This document shows positions 46,065-57,415 of a stretch of DNA of 64,000 bases, piece by piece. Under the pieces are notes generated by a model that ran no database searches, was not told the DNA's origin, and saw only the letters and a program-made list of their open reading frames with translations. Position 1 is the first letter of the stretch, and each line of letters starts with the position of its first letter. Made by a program: the position numbers and the translations under genes. This stretch comes from Antitrichia curtipendula. Lineage: Eukaryota > Streptophyta > Bryopsida > Hypnales > Leucodontaceae. Where the stretch lies: assembly GCA_951230915.1 (NCBI GenBank), contig OX579636.1, positions 9,067,001 through 9,131,000 on the forward strand, in the 5' to 3' direction.

Positions 46065-46493
46065 TAAGGTAGAAGCACCTATACCCAACCGAGGTCCAAT
46101 ACACGACCTATAGCATGCAACTATTTCTAATCAAAATTGAAACAAATTTTCAACCAAAGCTTAGAATGTTTTGTTTTTTTTCTTTTAAAGGTTGGAAATA
46201 ATGAGGTGATGACACATGTCCCAAAATAGTGAACAAGAAAATAAGAAATAATGAGCAAGAAAGTAGTTCTTAAATTATCCAAATTGGAAGACTCTAGACA
46301 TTGGCTATGGGCTCATACTACTTTTTGGCTCCCAAAAACCACAATAATTTCAATTTTGGAAATAAAATTACACAAAAACTGCAATCTCCATATTTCCTAT
46401 CTTTCTACAGAAGAAAAAATATACCTCCCCTTGTAGTACCCATCATGTGTGGCAAAATTGCTTAAATGATTGGTTATGGGTGTTTCTACCTTG
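46065..46493 (+). mobile_element. Non-autonomous element G with inverted ends
   Basis: The left end AAGGTAGAAGCACCTATACC is mirrored by the right end GGTTATGGGTGTTTCTACCTT. A diverged inverted relative lies around 52100-52300 (CTTTGGTTGGAAACCTG against the stretch near 46150). No target duplication was identified, so the class is open. The short frame at 46251-46436 is not called. Confidence 0.5.
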
Positions 46494-47019
46494 GGTGACG
46501 TTACCTCAAATGCACTCACATGTGATCTAGACTAAACTTGGCAACTTGTCATCTCTGAGATGAGATCCAACAAAATGTGAACACAACGTGACACATTCTC
46601 AAAATATACAGGGACTGTTCAATTACAGTGTCGCTGGAGAGGGTTTAGGGAAAGTTACCTGAACGCTTGATCACTCAGAAACCTAAGCAGAGGAAGGAGA
46701 CATTGCCAAAATTGAAAATCCTGAAACATTGCTCTCGATTTCAGAATGTCATGCACAGGTTTTACAAATCAGAATTTGTTATCCAATGAGTAAGGTGAAG
46801 TGCCGATATGGCATTCCTAGGTTTCCAACAGAGCATGTCCGGGCTTACAAGCACATTTAGTTGAAAGGTCCATTCAGAGGTTCATTCAGAACCTGAATTT
46901 TGCCGTATAGTTTAGTTCAAATCGTAGACGATTTACAAGAGCAGCGCTCGGCAGCACAGGAATTGCATTGCAAAGATAATTCAGACGAATTGCAAATATC
47001 TACATTAGAAGAAGTATTT
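46494..47019. other. 3' flank of the coiled-coil gene
   Basis: Moderate composition. It probably includes the 3' untranslated region of the - strand gene ending just to the right. No other content was recognised. Confidence 0.35.
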
Positions 47020-49509
47020 TCAGGAATTCCGGATGGTCGGTAACCGAACTGAACTCGGCTTTGTGACAACAAAAACTCTGCTGCGGACTACACTTCGGTT
47101 GATGAGGAACCCCGGGACAACCATAAAATCTACGCGTGAAGACTCTGAACTCGGCAAGTGATCGTCGTCGTCGGATTCTGACTCCTGGAAAATGACAGAC
47201 TCCATGTACTTCTCTACAAGTTTCTCCGATTGCGAAACACGAAAAATGCGAGCAACAGGATTAAAGGAGAAAGCGAGCTTGTGCACAAGCCAGACGCACA
47301 CCGCAAGTTGAACAAAAGTTGCTCCGAGTTTGGCCGAAATCTCAGTGGAGCTGTCTGTGGGAGAAGTCGGATGGTCGAAGGTCAGCTCCGTTATCTCCTT
47401 CACCAGACTTGCGATCTCGGGAATGGTGTCACTTAGGTCTTCGAGCTTGATGCGACAGAAATCGGCGAAGAGAGTGTCTCCGCTACGCACGAGGTCCTCG
47501 GCATTGTCCACGGAAAGAAGATACTTATATTGACGGAAATTGTCCATTCTCTGTTGCTCCACATCAAGAAACCCTGAGGAGCTGTCTTGAAGGTCGAAAC
47601 ATTCATGTTCGAAGCCGTGAAACAGCAGCTTGCAGGTGATGGCCTCCAAGACGTACTTCAAGGGACCTCTCCTGTCAATGGATATAGAACGGACGAAATT
47701 GTTGCGCGCTACTGCCATGCCGTCGATCTTGCCCTGTTCCGTCGCCTTCATCAAAAGCCTTGAAAACATAGCGGCTCCTTCGTGCACGCGCTGAACAGCC
47801 CTGTCGAGAAGGTGCGGAGTCGCTTGTGGTCCAAGAAATGAATCTTTCCCGGTAATCTCCTTAGGCACTTGTGAGACCTCGCCGTTCTTGGTTTTTAAAT
47901 CTTGAATTTGACGCTTCAGATCGTCGATTTGAAGATCGCATTGGTGTAGTTTCTCGCTCAATTTCGACGTTGTCTCCCACTCCTCGCGCAATCGTGCTCT
48001 AAGGTTCTGCGTCACGAGTTCATGCGATGCCACTTGCTCTTCCAGCTTAGCGTAATGCGCTTTGAGCTGCTCCTGACCGTCCGTCTGTGCCGAAGTATCT
48101 GTGGTACTCACTTGCGCCTGCAGTGCTTGGCTTTGCTGTTCAAGCTCCTCTACGAACTGAATTAGTTCTTCCATTTGAATATGTTTCCGCTCCAGCTCGT
48201 CAACTAGCTTTGATGATTTCTCCTGCTCTTCCCGCAGTCGATCTCGAAGGCTTTGCAACTCCAAGTCCTTGGCTCCCAGCGTCACTTCTAGAGTCGCGGT
48301 TCGCTGTTTGAGATCTTGAATGTGTTTCATATGATCCTTCACCTGGTTTGTCAACTGCTGCTTCGTGCTCTCCGATTGACCATTTGCCACCGTCAACTCT
48401 GAAAGCTTCATGTTTAGTTCTTCTGCAGTGATCAGATCTTTCCTCCTCTTTTCCTCCGCGTCTAGCTTCCAAGCCTTCAACTGCTGGCTCTCAAGTCTAG
48501 CGTCTTGCAAAACTCTCTGAAGCTCCTTGATCTTTGCATCTTTCATTGCAGAGTCATTCTGCCCTACCTCAAGACGTTGGAGGAGCCCTCGCATATCCTG
48601 TTCCTTCTCCTTCATCTTCATCAGGTATGTTCCCTCGTTTGCTTCCAAATCTTTAAGGTGCATCTCCTTCAGAAAAGCACTTTTCGTTACATCGCGAAAA
48701 TCTTTCTCCATGTGATCAATGAAGTTCTTCTTCTCTCTAAGACTACTCTCAAGAGTTTCAATGTGAGCCTCTTTTCCAGCCAAAACCGACTCCAAATCCT
48801 TGATCTCCTTACGAGCAGCAGGTAGCTGCGGATCATAAACTGCCAAAGTATTATCTACCTTCCCTAAACCGTTGACATCCCGGCTTCCATAAATTGCCAG
48901 TGTGTTATCAACCTTGCCTAAATGAGAGCCGTTGATGTCTCTACTTCCAAAATCCATGGAGGTGCCACTATAAGACTGACTAGAATAGCCAGAGTCCTGT
49001 CCACTGTAATACGTCGGAGGCCCTTGAATTTTCGGTAGGTCACGAACCACTTGTTTTGAATCAGAATCGCGACTCCAGAGTGAAGTCACGAGGGAGGAAA
49101 TTGGATTAACGATAGAGGAAGTCCAACCTGCAGGTGCTGGCTCATCCACAAGAGGTAAGCTATTATTGCCCCTTGAGAAACTGTCCCTTCGCCCATCTTG
49201 CATTGAGTGGCTGCCTAAGAAGTCATCCCCTCTGCCATCTTGCGTTGTATACCTTGATGAAAAATCATCCCTGCGCCCATCTTGAAGTGATATCTGCTTT
49301 AATGAGAGGCCATCTCCTCGGCCACCTTGCATAGTATGTCTTGGAGGGAAACTATCCCTTCTGTCATCTTGCATTGTGTGCCTTGGGGGGAAGCTATCCC
49401 TTCGATCATCTTGCACTGTGCGCCTTCCAGGATAGCCATCCCCTCGCCCATCTTGAGTTGAATACATTGTTGAGAAGTCGTACCTCTGGCCATCTTGCAT
49501 TGAATACAT
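47020..49509 (-). CDS. GIL1/IRKI-type coiled-coil protein (DUF641-like)
   Basis: A single-exon frame of 829 residues. The C-terminal part (about 565-815) matches the plant GIL1/IRKI family: LEAITCKLLFHGFEHECFDL, then FADFCRIKL, then VWLVHKLAFSFNPVARIFRV and KYMESVIF, closing with a VDFMVVPGFLINRSVV block that parallels the family's M-V-PGF-IG--V ending. Arabidopsis GIL1 acts in light control of gravitropism, and IRKI interacts with a receptor kinase. A long coiled coil spans about 230-550, longer than is usual for the family. Residues 4-115 are about eight imperfect 14-residue repeats of the QDGRRDSF-PRHTM type, and about 191-225 contains a direct duplication of GKVDNTLA. The ATG is fixed by an in-frame TGA only two codons upstream. 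No transmembrane or signal segment is seen; it is probably a cytoplasmic or plasma-membrane-associated scaffold. Confidence 0.85.
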   Translation of the reverse strand: MYSMQDGQRYDFSTMYSTQDGRGDGYPGRRTVQDDRRDSFPPRHTMQDDRRDSFPPRHTMQGGRGDGLSLKQISLQDGRRDDFSSRYTTQDGRGDDFLGSHSMQDGRRDSFSRGNNSLPLVDEPAPAGWTSSIVNPISSLVTSLWSRDSDSKQVVRDLPKIQGPPTYYSGQDSGYSSQSYSGTSMDFGSRDINGSHLGKVDNTLAIYGSRDVNGLGKVDNTLAVYDPQLPAARKEIKDLESVLAGKEAHIETLESSLREKKNFIDHMEKDFRDVTKSAFLKEMHLKDLEANEGTYLMKMKEKEQDMRGLLQRLEVGQNDSAMKDAKIKELQRVLQDARLESQQLKAWKLDAEEKRRKDLITAEELNMKLSELTVANGQSESTKQQLTNQVKDHMKHIQDLKQRTATLEVTLGAKDLELQSLRDRLREEQEKSSKLVDELERKHIQMEELIQFVEELEQQSQALQAQVSTTDTSAQTDGQEQLKAHYAKLEEQVASHELVTQNLRARLREEWETTSKLSEKLHQCDLQIDDLKRQIQDLKTKNGEVSQVPKEITGKDSFLGPQATPHLLDRAVQRVHEGAAMFSRLLMKATEQGKIDGMAVARNNFVRSISIDRRGPLKYVLEAITCKLLFHGFEHECFDLQDSSSGFLDVEQQRMDNFRQYKYLLSVDNAEDLVRSGDTLFADFCRIKLEDLSDTIPEIASLVKEITELTFDHPTSPTDSSTEISAKLGATFVQLAVCVWLVHKLAFSFNPVARIFRVSQSEKLVEKYMESVIFQESESDDDDHLPSSESSRVDFMVVPGFLINRSVVRSRVFVVTKPSSVRLPTIRNS
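49170..49500 (-). repeat. In-gene 42-bp tandem repeats
   Basis: The DNA encoding the N terminus of the coiled-coil protein consists of about eight 42-bp units, one lengthened to 45 bp, all keeping the reading frame. Two neighbouring units encode identical peptides (QDDRRDSFPPRHTM), indicating recent duplication. Copy number may vary between individuals. Confidence 0.8.
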
Positions 49510-51315
49510 TGTTCACAATTCGATTTCGGAGTGCGAGTGCTCGCATATTCTGCTTCTTCCAGCACCTAGGTACCGGTAGCTTTGTCCTTCACCTTATCTC
49601 TGCGCGTTTTTTTAACATGTTAAAACGCGACAAAGGAGCACTCGTGTTCTCAAAGGAGGGACTGATCCCTGAACCTGTTGAAGTTGATTGGAAGCAGACC
49701 GTTAACTTTCCGGCAAAACAGCCGAACGTGTGGCGGAGAAAACAACCACCTCAATGGTTTCTAGACGCTCTAAGCGCAAGAAACTAATGCAATCAAAGTG
49801 AAACCGCAACTAAGGCTATCGACGACAGAACTTTACAGAGCAGCAGAGTAGCATCAACGGTCCAAAATCAGGTATACCTTCTAAAGAAACCCACAAATCC
49901 GCTAGTACAACGAAAACTACGTGGTATTAGACGATTTGAGACAAGCACACCAAGCAAGGAACGAAAAGAACAACTAAAACTGCCAGTTTTGCTCATAGAT
50001 TCCGAACACCACACTGAGAAATGTCGCCCCTCTACTTAAGAGAGATACAGAGAGGACACGCACCATAGCCAGATCGACTGATAACAAGTATCATTCTGTC
50101 AATCAAATGCTTGCGCAGAGTCTCACCTTCAAGCTTACGAGTTCCTGTCGATGTAACCCTAGACGTCGTCGAGAACGATGCAATCATTTAAGGTGCAAGG
50201 CCGGTGCGACCACTCCGCAATAATGGAGTGGTCGGCGAAGACGGCAGCTGTCGCGCAGAAGGTGATGAACCCACGAACCCAATCTCGCATTCTATTCTGT
50301 CAAAAAATCGCACGAGTCAATCCAGTGTACACTCCAACTGAGCTCTCCATAGCCGCCAGATTTCAAATTACCAGCGTCAGAAGCAGCTCACCTATAAAAG
50401 TAGACTACAAACCGCAGAATGGGCGGAGAACCCCAATAATCTGCCAAACCTTGATGGGCGCATCATGACATATATCCCGTCCACCCTGACCTGCACATCG
50501 AGCAGACCACCCTCGGCAGGATCGTTATGGCAGTTGCAGATATTGACGGAAGAAATATAGGCTCTCTGCCATTTCGGCACTAACTTAATGTATTGGAAAC
50601 TGAGTATTCTGCACCCACTAGCCAAGCACAATTAGTTGAGACAGTACGACTGTCGTAGGTGTGTCCCCATTGATACAGTGGACATGTCCAATGTCGACAA
50701 ATGGAAGCCTACTGAAGACCTTTGGCTATGGACTATGGAGAAGTCCCGGACTAACTTACCGGTGATTGAGGTCGCTCAGGAAAAGTCCCGGCAAACAGGA
50801 AAGGACACGCCGGGGACTGGTTGCCTGACAGGCAGATTGATTGCATGAGCGAAGGCCCAGCCACTTTTATTTTCGAAAAGCGGCTACGCTCCACATCAAG
50901 GTTTTCGGGAACTGGTATGAAGCTGTGGTGAGATTTCGAAGTTTTGTGTTTTCAAAATGGGCTACTGTAGCCAAATATTCTTCAGTCGTTCTATGAGTGC
51001 ACCGATCGTGCTGTTCATCTGACAACATGTAAGAGACAGGATATGATTTGGATTCAATCAATGAGCTTGAGAATGGTGAAACAGCTTAAGCATTCTACTT
51101 GCTCACCAATATCAATATGGGAGCTATGGTAGAAGTACCTATTTTGGACAGCCCCCTGTCATGACTTTTTAGGCTGACCTATTATGGACAATAGTTGGAT
51201 GTAGTATTCATAGAGAAAGATTCTTTGTTTGTACCTTCTTGTCCACTTATCTCTCTTCCCTCTTTGCATAGGAAGAAGTGCCAAAGCTGTGGTAGAAGCA
51301 CTCATAGTTGACCAC
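49510..51315. other. Upstream region of the coiled-coil gene
   Basis: Moderate GC to about 51000, consistent with the promoter and leader of the - strand gene. Open frames at 49341-49787 and 50178-50468 on the + strand are partly antisense to the gene or lack motifs, and are not called. Near 51128 and 51289 GGTAGAAG words recall the ends of element G. Confidence 0.35.
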
Positions 51316-51906
51316 TTAATCCCTAAAGCCCCGAGGGTGTTTTCTGCCCCAAACCACTAAAAACTACCACTTCTGTTGTATTCACTTAAGGAAACCAATT
51401 TTTGTTTTGTTTTTGGGGGAATTTAATTGTAGGATCTTGTACTTAACTTGTCTGAGATCATGTAGTAAAAATTTCATCAAACTTGAGTGTACGGATTGGA
51501 AGATATTAGCATTCAAAGTTGAACAAAAAGTTTTTTTTCAAGAAGATGCTTAAATTGCCCGAAAAACTAAGATTGTCCATAACTTTCTCATCCCTAGTCC
51601 AAATAGAACGAATCAAAGCTTCACGTACAGGTAAAAACATAATCTCTTGGGAAAAAAATTCAAAAAAAATAATTTTGATTTTTTGTAATTTTTTTTGGGC
51701 TGCCCGAGAATCTCCATTTCTTGCTCATTGTGCCATAACTTTTTCATCCGGCATCCGATTGAAACAAAAATTATATACCCACAAAGTTCTTGCAAAGCTA
51801 CACAACCTCAAAAAATCTCAAAAAATTTCACTTCAAATTGAGACAATAGGAACCTACCCGGACCCAAATTATCCCCTGAGGGGACAAGCGGGGCTTTAGG
51901 GGTTAA
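51316..51906 (+). mobile_element. piggyBac-like non-autonomous element, subfamily P1
   Basis: TTAA at both ends with nearly symmetric terminal repeats: TCCCTAAAGCCCCGAGGG at the left and GCGGGGCTTTAGGGG at the right. It is 591 bp. Of the three P1 copies it keeps the best terminal repeats, so it may be the youngest. Confidence 0.78.
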
Positions 51907-53544
51907 ACGATTCTTCGCATGTTCTAGAGCAATATAAAGCAATGCAAATTTCCTGTCCAACAAAAAAATAGAAATGACAGACATTGTCAATTTTATGTGA
52001 TTTTTTTCTTAAGTTCAAATTACTATGAATTTTGGAAGCCAAAAGTTGGCCTCAACTTGTATCCAATATAGTCTTCCAATTCTAGTCGTTCTAGAACTAT
52101 TTTTTCGCTCATTGTTTCTTACTTTCTTGCTCACTACATCAAGACATGTGTCATGACCTTTGAGTCACAACCTTGCAAAGAAGAAAAAATCACATTCCAA
52201 ACTTTGGTTGGAAACCTGTTCCAGTCTTGGTTAGAAATAAGTGCACCCTACAAGTTGGGTATGGATCCCCGGTTGGTAATGGATGGTTCTACCGTAACCG
52301 GAATAGGTGAGCCTGTAAAACCAATGTGAGTCCAAATGAAAAATCCAAATTTATATTGAATAAAATCACAAAATATTAATTCTTGGAGAAAAAATTCTTT
52401 TTTTTTGCATTCTTGTTTGTCTTCATGTTTGTACACATTAAGCTCAGTTTCTCAACAAACTTTTCATGTTGTATAGATAGAAATGCTTAAGTTATCATGA
52501 ATGGGTACTTCTACCATATTGTAGGAGCTATTAAAATAAGAATTTATTTGTGCTAATTACATTGAGTTGAGTTTGGGAGGAATATTATTGGAACAAATAA
52601 CAAAATTATTTTTCATTTTATAATGGCTAAAATTGTCAAAATTCAAAATGTTTTGATTTCAAAATAGGATGATTTTGTCACACTTGGATAAAGTACATAA
52701 ACATTTGGAGTATCATCCTCAATCTAAATATTATGTAATGTAAAGAATTATATCCTCTAATTTAAATTGTAATTATTAGACTCTAAAAGAGTTAGCATTT
52801 ACTATATGGATTGTGGATGTTTTCAAGTGCTTACTACCATACAAAGAAACGGATGAGATACATTCAAGTACGTTGAAAAACAATTTTTGTTTAATTTTTA
52901 ATTATATGACTAGCGTGATATTTGGTGCTTCATGATCACTATGCAAGGTTCATAATGAATTCATTTAGGAATGGGAAGAAAAATAAAATTTATAAAAATG
53001 AAGATTTAATATCTAGATTTTATTTATATCATAATTTATTTTGTCAAATTCATTTAAAATCTACATTTGTGCTCCCCCCCTAAAACTCTCAAGAATTAAT
53101 GCATCACTTTAATCTGCATTTTAACTATTATTTTTCACTTTCCTTCTATCCCTCCTACAATTCATTGTCACTTCTTTATGATAATGAGGTGGTTGATTGA
53201 TGATAGCGGAGGTTCTATTTTACAAAAACTGAATTCAAAATGTAAGAGTATATTACATTATTCAACAAACAACTAACCTTCACAAAAAGTTGAAAGTTAA
53301 ATATTTTCAAATTTTCAAAGATTAATGTTTAACAAACTTGTGAAATGGAGAAGAAAACAATGAGTACGTGAAACAAGTATTGACACTCAAGAAGAGTTTG
53401 ATAGTATTAATAAGTGATATTTATCAATTATTTATGTATATCCATAAATATACATAAATAATTTATTCATTTTTCTCTCTCTATATATAATATTTATTCA
53501 TGAATATATATAAATAATTGGTAAGTAAAAAAAAGGTAATACCA
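51907..53544. other. Intergenic, AT-rich; relative of element G at left
   Basis: About 52100-52520 contains a diverged relative of element G, with GGTACTTCTACCATA near 52504 as a possible end. The remainder to 53544 is AT-rich with a TATATATAA-rich stretch near 53480-53510. No gene was recognised. Confidence 0.35.
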
Positions 53545-53789
53545 TTGTAGCAATGTGAGGGGCAACATACTAAAATAAGATAATTACATGTTTTTGTTAT
53601 AATCTCATAACTCCTATGCAATTTCACATTCAATATTGGACTACACACTAATAAGCAAGCTCTTTACACATCTATATGGGTAGATATTGATAATAAAATA
53701 AAACTTGCTACATTGGGGATAACTATAAGCCCATGTTCTTTTTTCATAGGAAAAACATAATTCAACAGGCTTGGACATTTAGGGGTTAA
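53545..53789 (-). mobile_element. Left-end fragment of subfamily P6, inverted
   Basis: Read on the - strand it starts TTAACCCCTAAATGTCCAAG and continues as the 5' part of the P6 family. It stops near 53545. It faces the 53865-54569 copy head to head, so about 130 bp (53545-53680 against 53865-53990) form an inverted repeat around a spacer of roughly 180 bp. Confidence 0.5.
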
Positions 53790-53864
53790 CAGACATCCAT
53801 GATTATGTTATTAAGCGCACTGCTAGTAAGGTGTCTTTGGAATTAAAAAATACCCATATACAAT

Positions 53865-54569
53865 AGATGTGTAAAAAGCTTGCTTATTGGTGTGTATTCC
53901 AATATTGAATGTGAAATTGTATAGGAGTTATAAGATTATAACAAAAATATAATAATGATCTTATTTTAGTATGTTGTTCATTCCCACAATGTTTAAGAAA
54001 TTTACATATAAGAATTTTGGGAGATCAGGGATGATATGAACAACTAAAAATTGTGTTAGCACACTAAAAAACACTTCAAGAAACCTTAAAATTCAAATGA
54101 AGAACTATCAAATCTATTACACAATCCACCTTGCAATTGTTGAAATGCTATTTTTTTAATAATTTTAAATTGCAAATAACTTCAAATCAATACTTGCATG
54201 TTTAAATTTTCAACAATGGAAACAATTTTACTCTTTACTCTTTCCATGGAGACCATTTTCAAAGCAAATGGATCTGTACATTTTTTTAGATCTCAAATGA
54301 AGTGAAATTGGCAAAATTTGTTCGAAGCCAGAAAATGAAGTAAAATTGGCAAGCTTTACTCTTCATTAATGGTAAATATATGCTTTTGAGCACCTCTCAA
54401 GAATCAAATATTTACCTTTTTGAATGAAAAATGAAAGCTTTCAATTGTTAACCTTCAAAACTATCTTTAAATTTTTTTTAAATGGTAAAGGAATTTAACT
54501 ACCCCACACAAAAATGAGCGTGAAATTTTAGATCAACTATACATGGTCGGTTAGGTAGTCAGGGGTTAA
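53865..54569 (+). mobile_element. piggyBac-like element, subfamily P6, right part
   Basis: Collinear with 45165-45791 and ending in GTCAGGGG followed by TTAA. The left end is missing; in its place is the spacer leading to the inverted fragment on its left. It has no coding capacity. Confidence 0.5.
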
Positions 54570-54682
54570 AGGAAGTAGAAGTCGAAGACTTGAGCATCTT
54601 GAAACTCTTTAGTGAATTAGAAGACGGGCCCAAGATATGAAGGACTCCTTTTCAAGAATGTCATGCAAGTTTCCTTTCAACA

Positions 54683-55612
54683 TTAACCCCTAAAGGACCA
54701 TTGTCCCCTCGGGGGACAAATGAGTTTTCGGGCAGGTACCTACGGGCTGAAATTTTCTCCTGATTTTTTGAAACTTTTTTTAGAGGTAGAAAATCTGATT
54801 AGCTTCATGGGAATATAATTTTTTTCACAATCGGTGCCCGGGAAAAAAAGTTATGCCCAAATAGCTCAAAACAGGGGTCGAGGGGCAGCAAAAAAAAATT
54901 GCAATTTTTTATTTTTATTTTTTCTAATTTTTTTTTCTTATAGATTATATTTTTGTCTATCTGGAAAGCTTTAATTCATTTCATTTGGATTTGTTATGAG
55001 AATGTTATGGACAAGCTTGTTTTTCGGGCACTTAGAGCATCTTCCTGAAAAAATAACTTGTAGGATTCATTTCTGAATGCAATTTTTATAATTTTTCAAA
55101 AAAAAAAGTTCCACAAGGTTTAGTTTTTTTGCTAGAACAATCTCACCATTGGGATTAGTGCTTTTTAATTCCATATAAAAGATATTGATATTTTAGATTT
55201 TCTTTCTATCTTGTACCTACTTCTACTTAACAATTTTTTTAATAATGAAAATTAAGTTTTTTTTTTTTTTTTTTTTAACCTAGATTCTCAACTCAATTCT
55301 CCACTATAAAGATTAAAAGCTCAAAACTCTGTAGTGCAAAATATTTAAGTTAAAAATGTTCAAAGTCATAAAATCTAGTCCCGCAATGTGCTGAAAAACT
55401 TGTTTTTTTCACTTTAAACGCAGATATCTTGCAATCTGTGCGGTCAAATATTCTGAAATTTTTTCCACACATTTTTATACTAGTTAGGTATAAGATCCTA
55501 CGGTTAGATGTGAAAAAAAAAACAATTTTCAATTTTTTGAACTCTTTGCTATAGAAATGGCAGTTTTGAGTGTTTTTGGGCAGAAAAATGGCCTTGGTCC
55601 TTTAGGGGTTAA
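54683..55612 (+). mobile_element. piggyBac-like non-autonomous element, long subfamily P2
   Basis: TTAA at both ends with clean terminal repeats CCCCTAAAGGACCATTGTCC and GGTCCTTTAGGGG. At 930 bp it is the longest copy in the window, and it also contains a T run of about 20 near 55257-55276. It is collinear with 9957-10834. No transposase frame is present. Confidence 0.8.
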
Positions 55613-55654
55613 TTTGGATTTTACAAGTTTGCAAATATGAAATTTGGAAGTTTA

Positions 55655-56068
55655 GAGCATCACCACTCTTTCATTGGAAAGTGCCTCGGACCAATCTATG
55701 GCAAGTTTGGCCTCCTAAATCTCCTTCACCACAGATACAAATAAGAAAAAAAAGAAAGAGCCCAACCTTTGTAAAATGAACCCTCAACCCTCCATGTTGA
55801 TAGGATCTTCCAATCTCTTTACTGAACTTGGATTCTATTTATTTTTGACTATTTTTTGTAACACTTTGGAAACATCTACCAGTGATAGCAACTCCCACCA
55901 ATGAGAGTGCAAAGTTGTACTGCACATCCGATAATCATGTTGAGCACCGTGGAGATATGGAGAGAAAGGGTAGGAAACTACTTTGTTGGTGGAACCTAGA
56001 AAGGACAATTGTGCGTGCACAAAGCCATTTAGCAAGGCAATTTTCACCTTGAGAGTGTGGAGATGCTC
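55655..56068 (+). mobile_element. PIF/Harbinger-type (Tourist-like) element, copy 2
   Basis: Ends GAGCATCACCACTC and GTGTGGAGATGCTC, flanked by TTA on both sides (55652-55654 and 56069-56071). It is 414 bp and homologous to the 25163-25512 element, with one base change in the left terminal repeat. Confidence 0.8.
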
Positions 56069-56071
56069 TTA

Positions 56072-56768
56072 TGGTCATAGACTTGGGAGTACGTGTGTTA
56101 TGTGTTCTGACAGAAGTCACCTGACAGGAATACTTACTGACACATGGTTCTCATCAAGCACCGCTTTATTATGAACTTGAATGTGCACTTGCAGGACGGT
56201 GGCTGCAAATGTAACACGGATAATTAATATTATTGGATATTACCGTATTACATTCTCGAACAAATCAGTTACTTATACATTAGCAACAGACCGTGATAAT
56301 GACTCATTATTTCTGCAGTGAAATTTTTGACTCTCTCCTTCGGAAGCCCATTACTACTGAACAGTTTGCAAGTTAAAGTTTTATACACGAGATTACGATG
56401 GACTTTCATTTTTTAGCTCTGCAGCTAATGAAGAATGCATGGGAATATTGTTTGAGTAGGTATGAAATTAAGGTACAGTGGAAACACCTAAAATCATTCA
56501 TATAAGCAATTCAGCATGGTTGGAGGCCCTTTTTTTTAGTAGGAAAAAATATTTTTGTAGTATTAGCAATTGAAAATCATGAATTCAAATATATATATAT
56601 ATAATTTATTGAATATGTCACATAATTTCTATGAATTTTCAAAGTGGAGGCTCCTTAGGTCATTGAAACCGTCATATAGTTGGATTTAGAACCAAAATCT
56701 CAAAAAATCAATAGTCAACTGATCACAGTTAAGTAAGGAGACAATTTAATGATAGTTTTAAGAGACAC
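56072..56768. other. Intergenic, AT-rich
   Basis: A TA run lies near 56590-56602. Nothing else was recognised. Confidence 0.35.
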
Positions 56769-57005
56769 TTTAACCCCTAAAGTTCCTTGACTATATTATC
56801 ACCACAAACGCTCAAAAACTGTCATTTTTAGTACAAGTACCAAATTTTTGAAAAATATCATTTCTGGTCACATGTAACCACAAGATCTTGTTGTACGCTA
56901 GATTGAGAAGATGTAGAAAAAACTTCAGAAACTTCCACCGTGTAGATTGCAAGATATTAGTGTTTGAAGCAACAAAAATCATTATTTGGTCCTTGCAAAA
57001 AATCG
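56769..57005 (+). mobile_element. piggyBac-like element, one end visible
   Basis: It starts with TTAA and CCCCTAAAGTTCC and continues through an internal region like the P1/P2 elements (CTCAAAAACTGTCATTTT, then TGCAAGATATTAGTGTT). The matching right end was not found before the transposase-like locus. Confidence 0.45.
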
Positions 57006-57415
57006 GGTAGCTTCACTTCACAAGCTCACATTTGTATGAAAAAATGTCCAAAATGGTGGTGCTTCTTTGTATTCATTCTTCAAGGCAAGTTGGTTGTAAC
57101 ACCGAATTAGACATTCTTGCACTTGAGGGGTGCGACATTGCACTTGCCTCGTACGATAGTCAATATAGTCATCTTCAAATGTTGGGGGGGAGGGGGGAGG
57201 CTAATGAAAATCACCATTTTCTCTTTGTAAGAAAAAAAGCTCAGTGCAAATTTTTCAAATGTTGTTTATTTTATAATTACTTCATGAACAGGTAGTACAC
57301 TTTTCACTCCATACTACTTTAAAAGCATGCTACTCTAAACTGCACACTGAAATACATCTAAATCTAAAGCCTACAACTACAAGGCCGATAGTATACTACA
57401 TAGGATAATAACCCA
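57006..57415. other. 3' flank of the transposase-like locus
   Basis: No terminal inverted repeat could be identified here. There is a G run near 57183-57197. The short frame at 57032-57295 has no recognisable character. Confidence 0.3.

Noticed and set aside
49341..49787. 148-codon + strand frame at the start of the coiled-coil gene
   Set aside because: Most of its repeats are the antisense reading of the 42-bp in-gene repeats.
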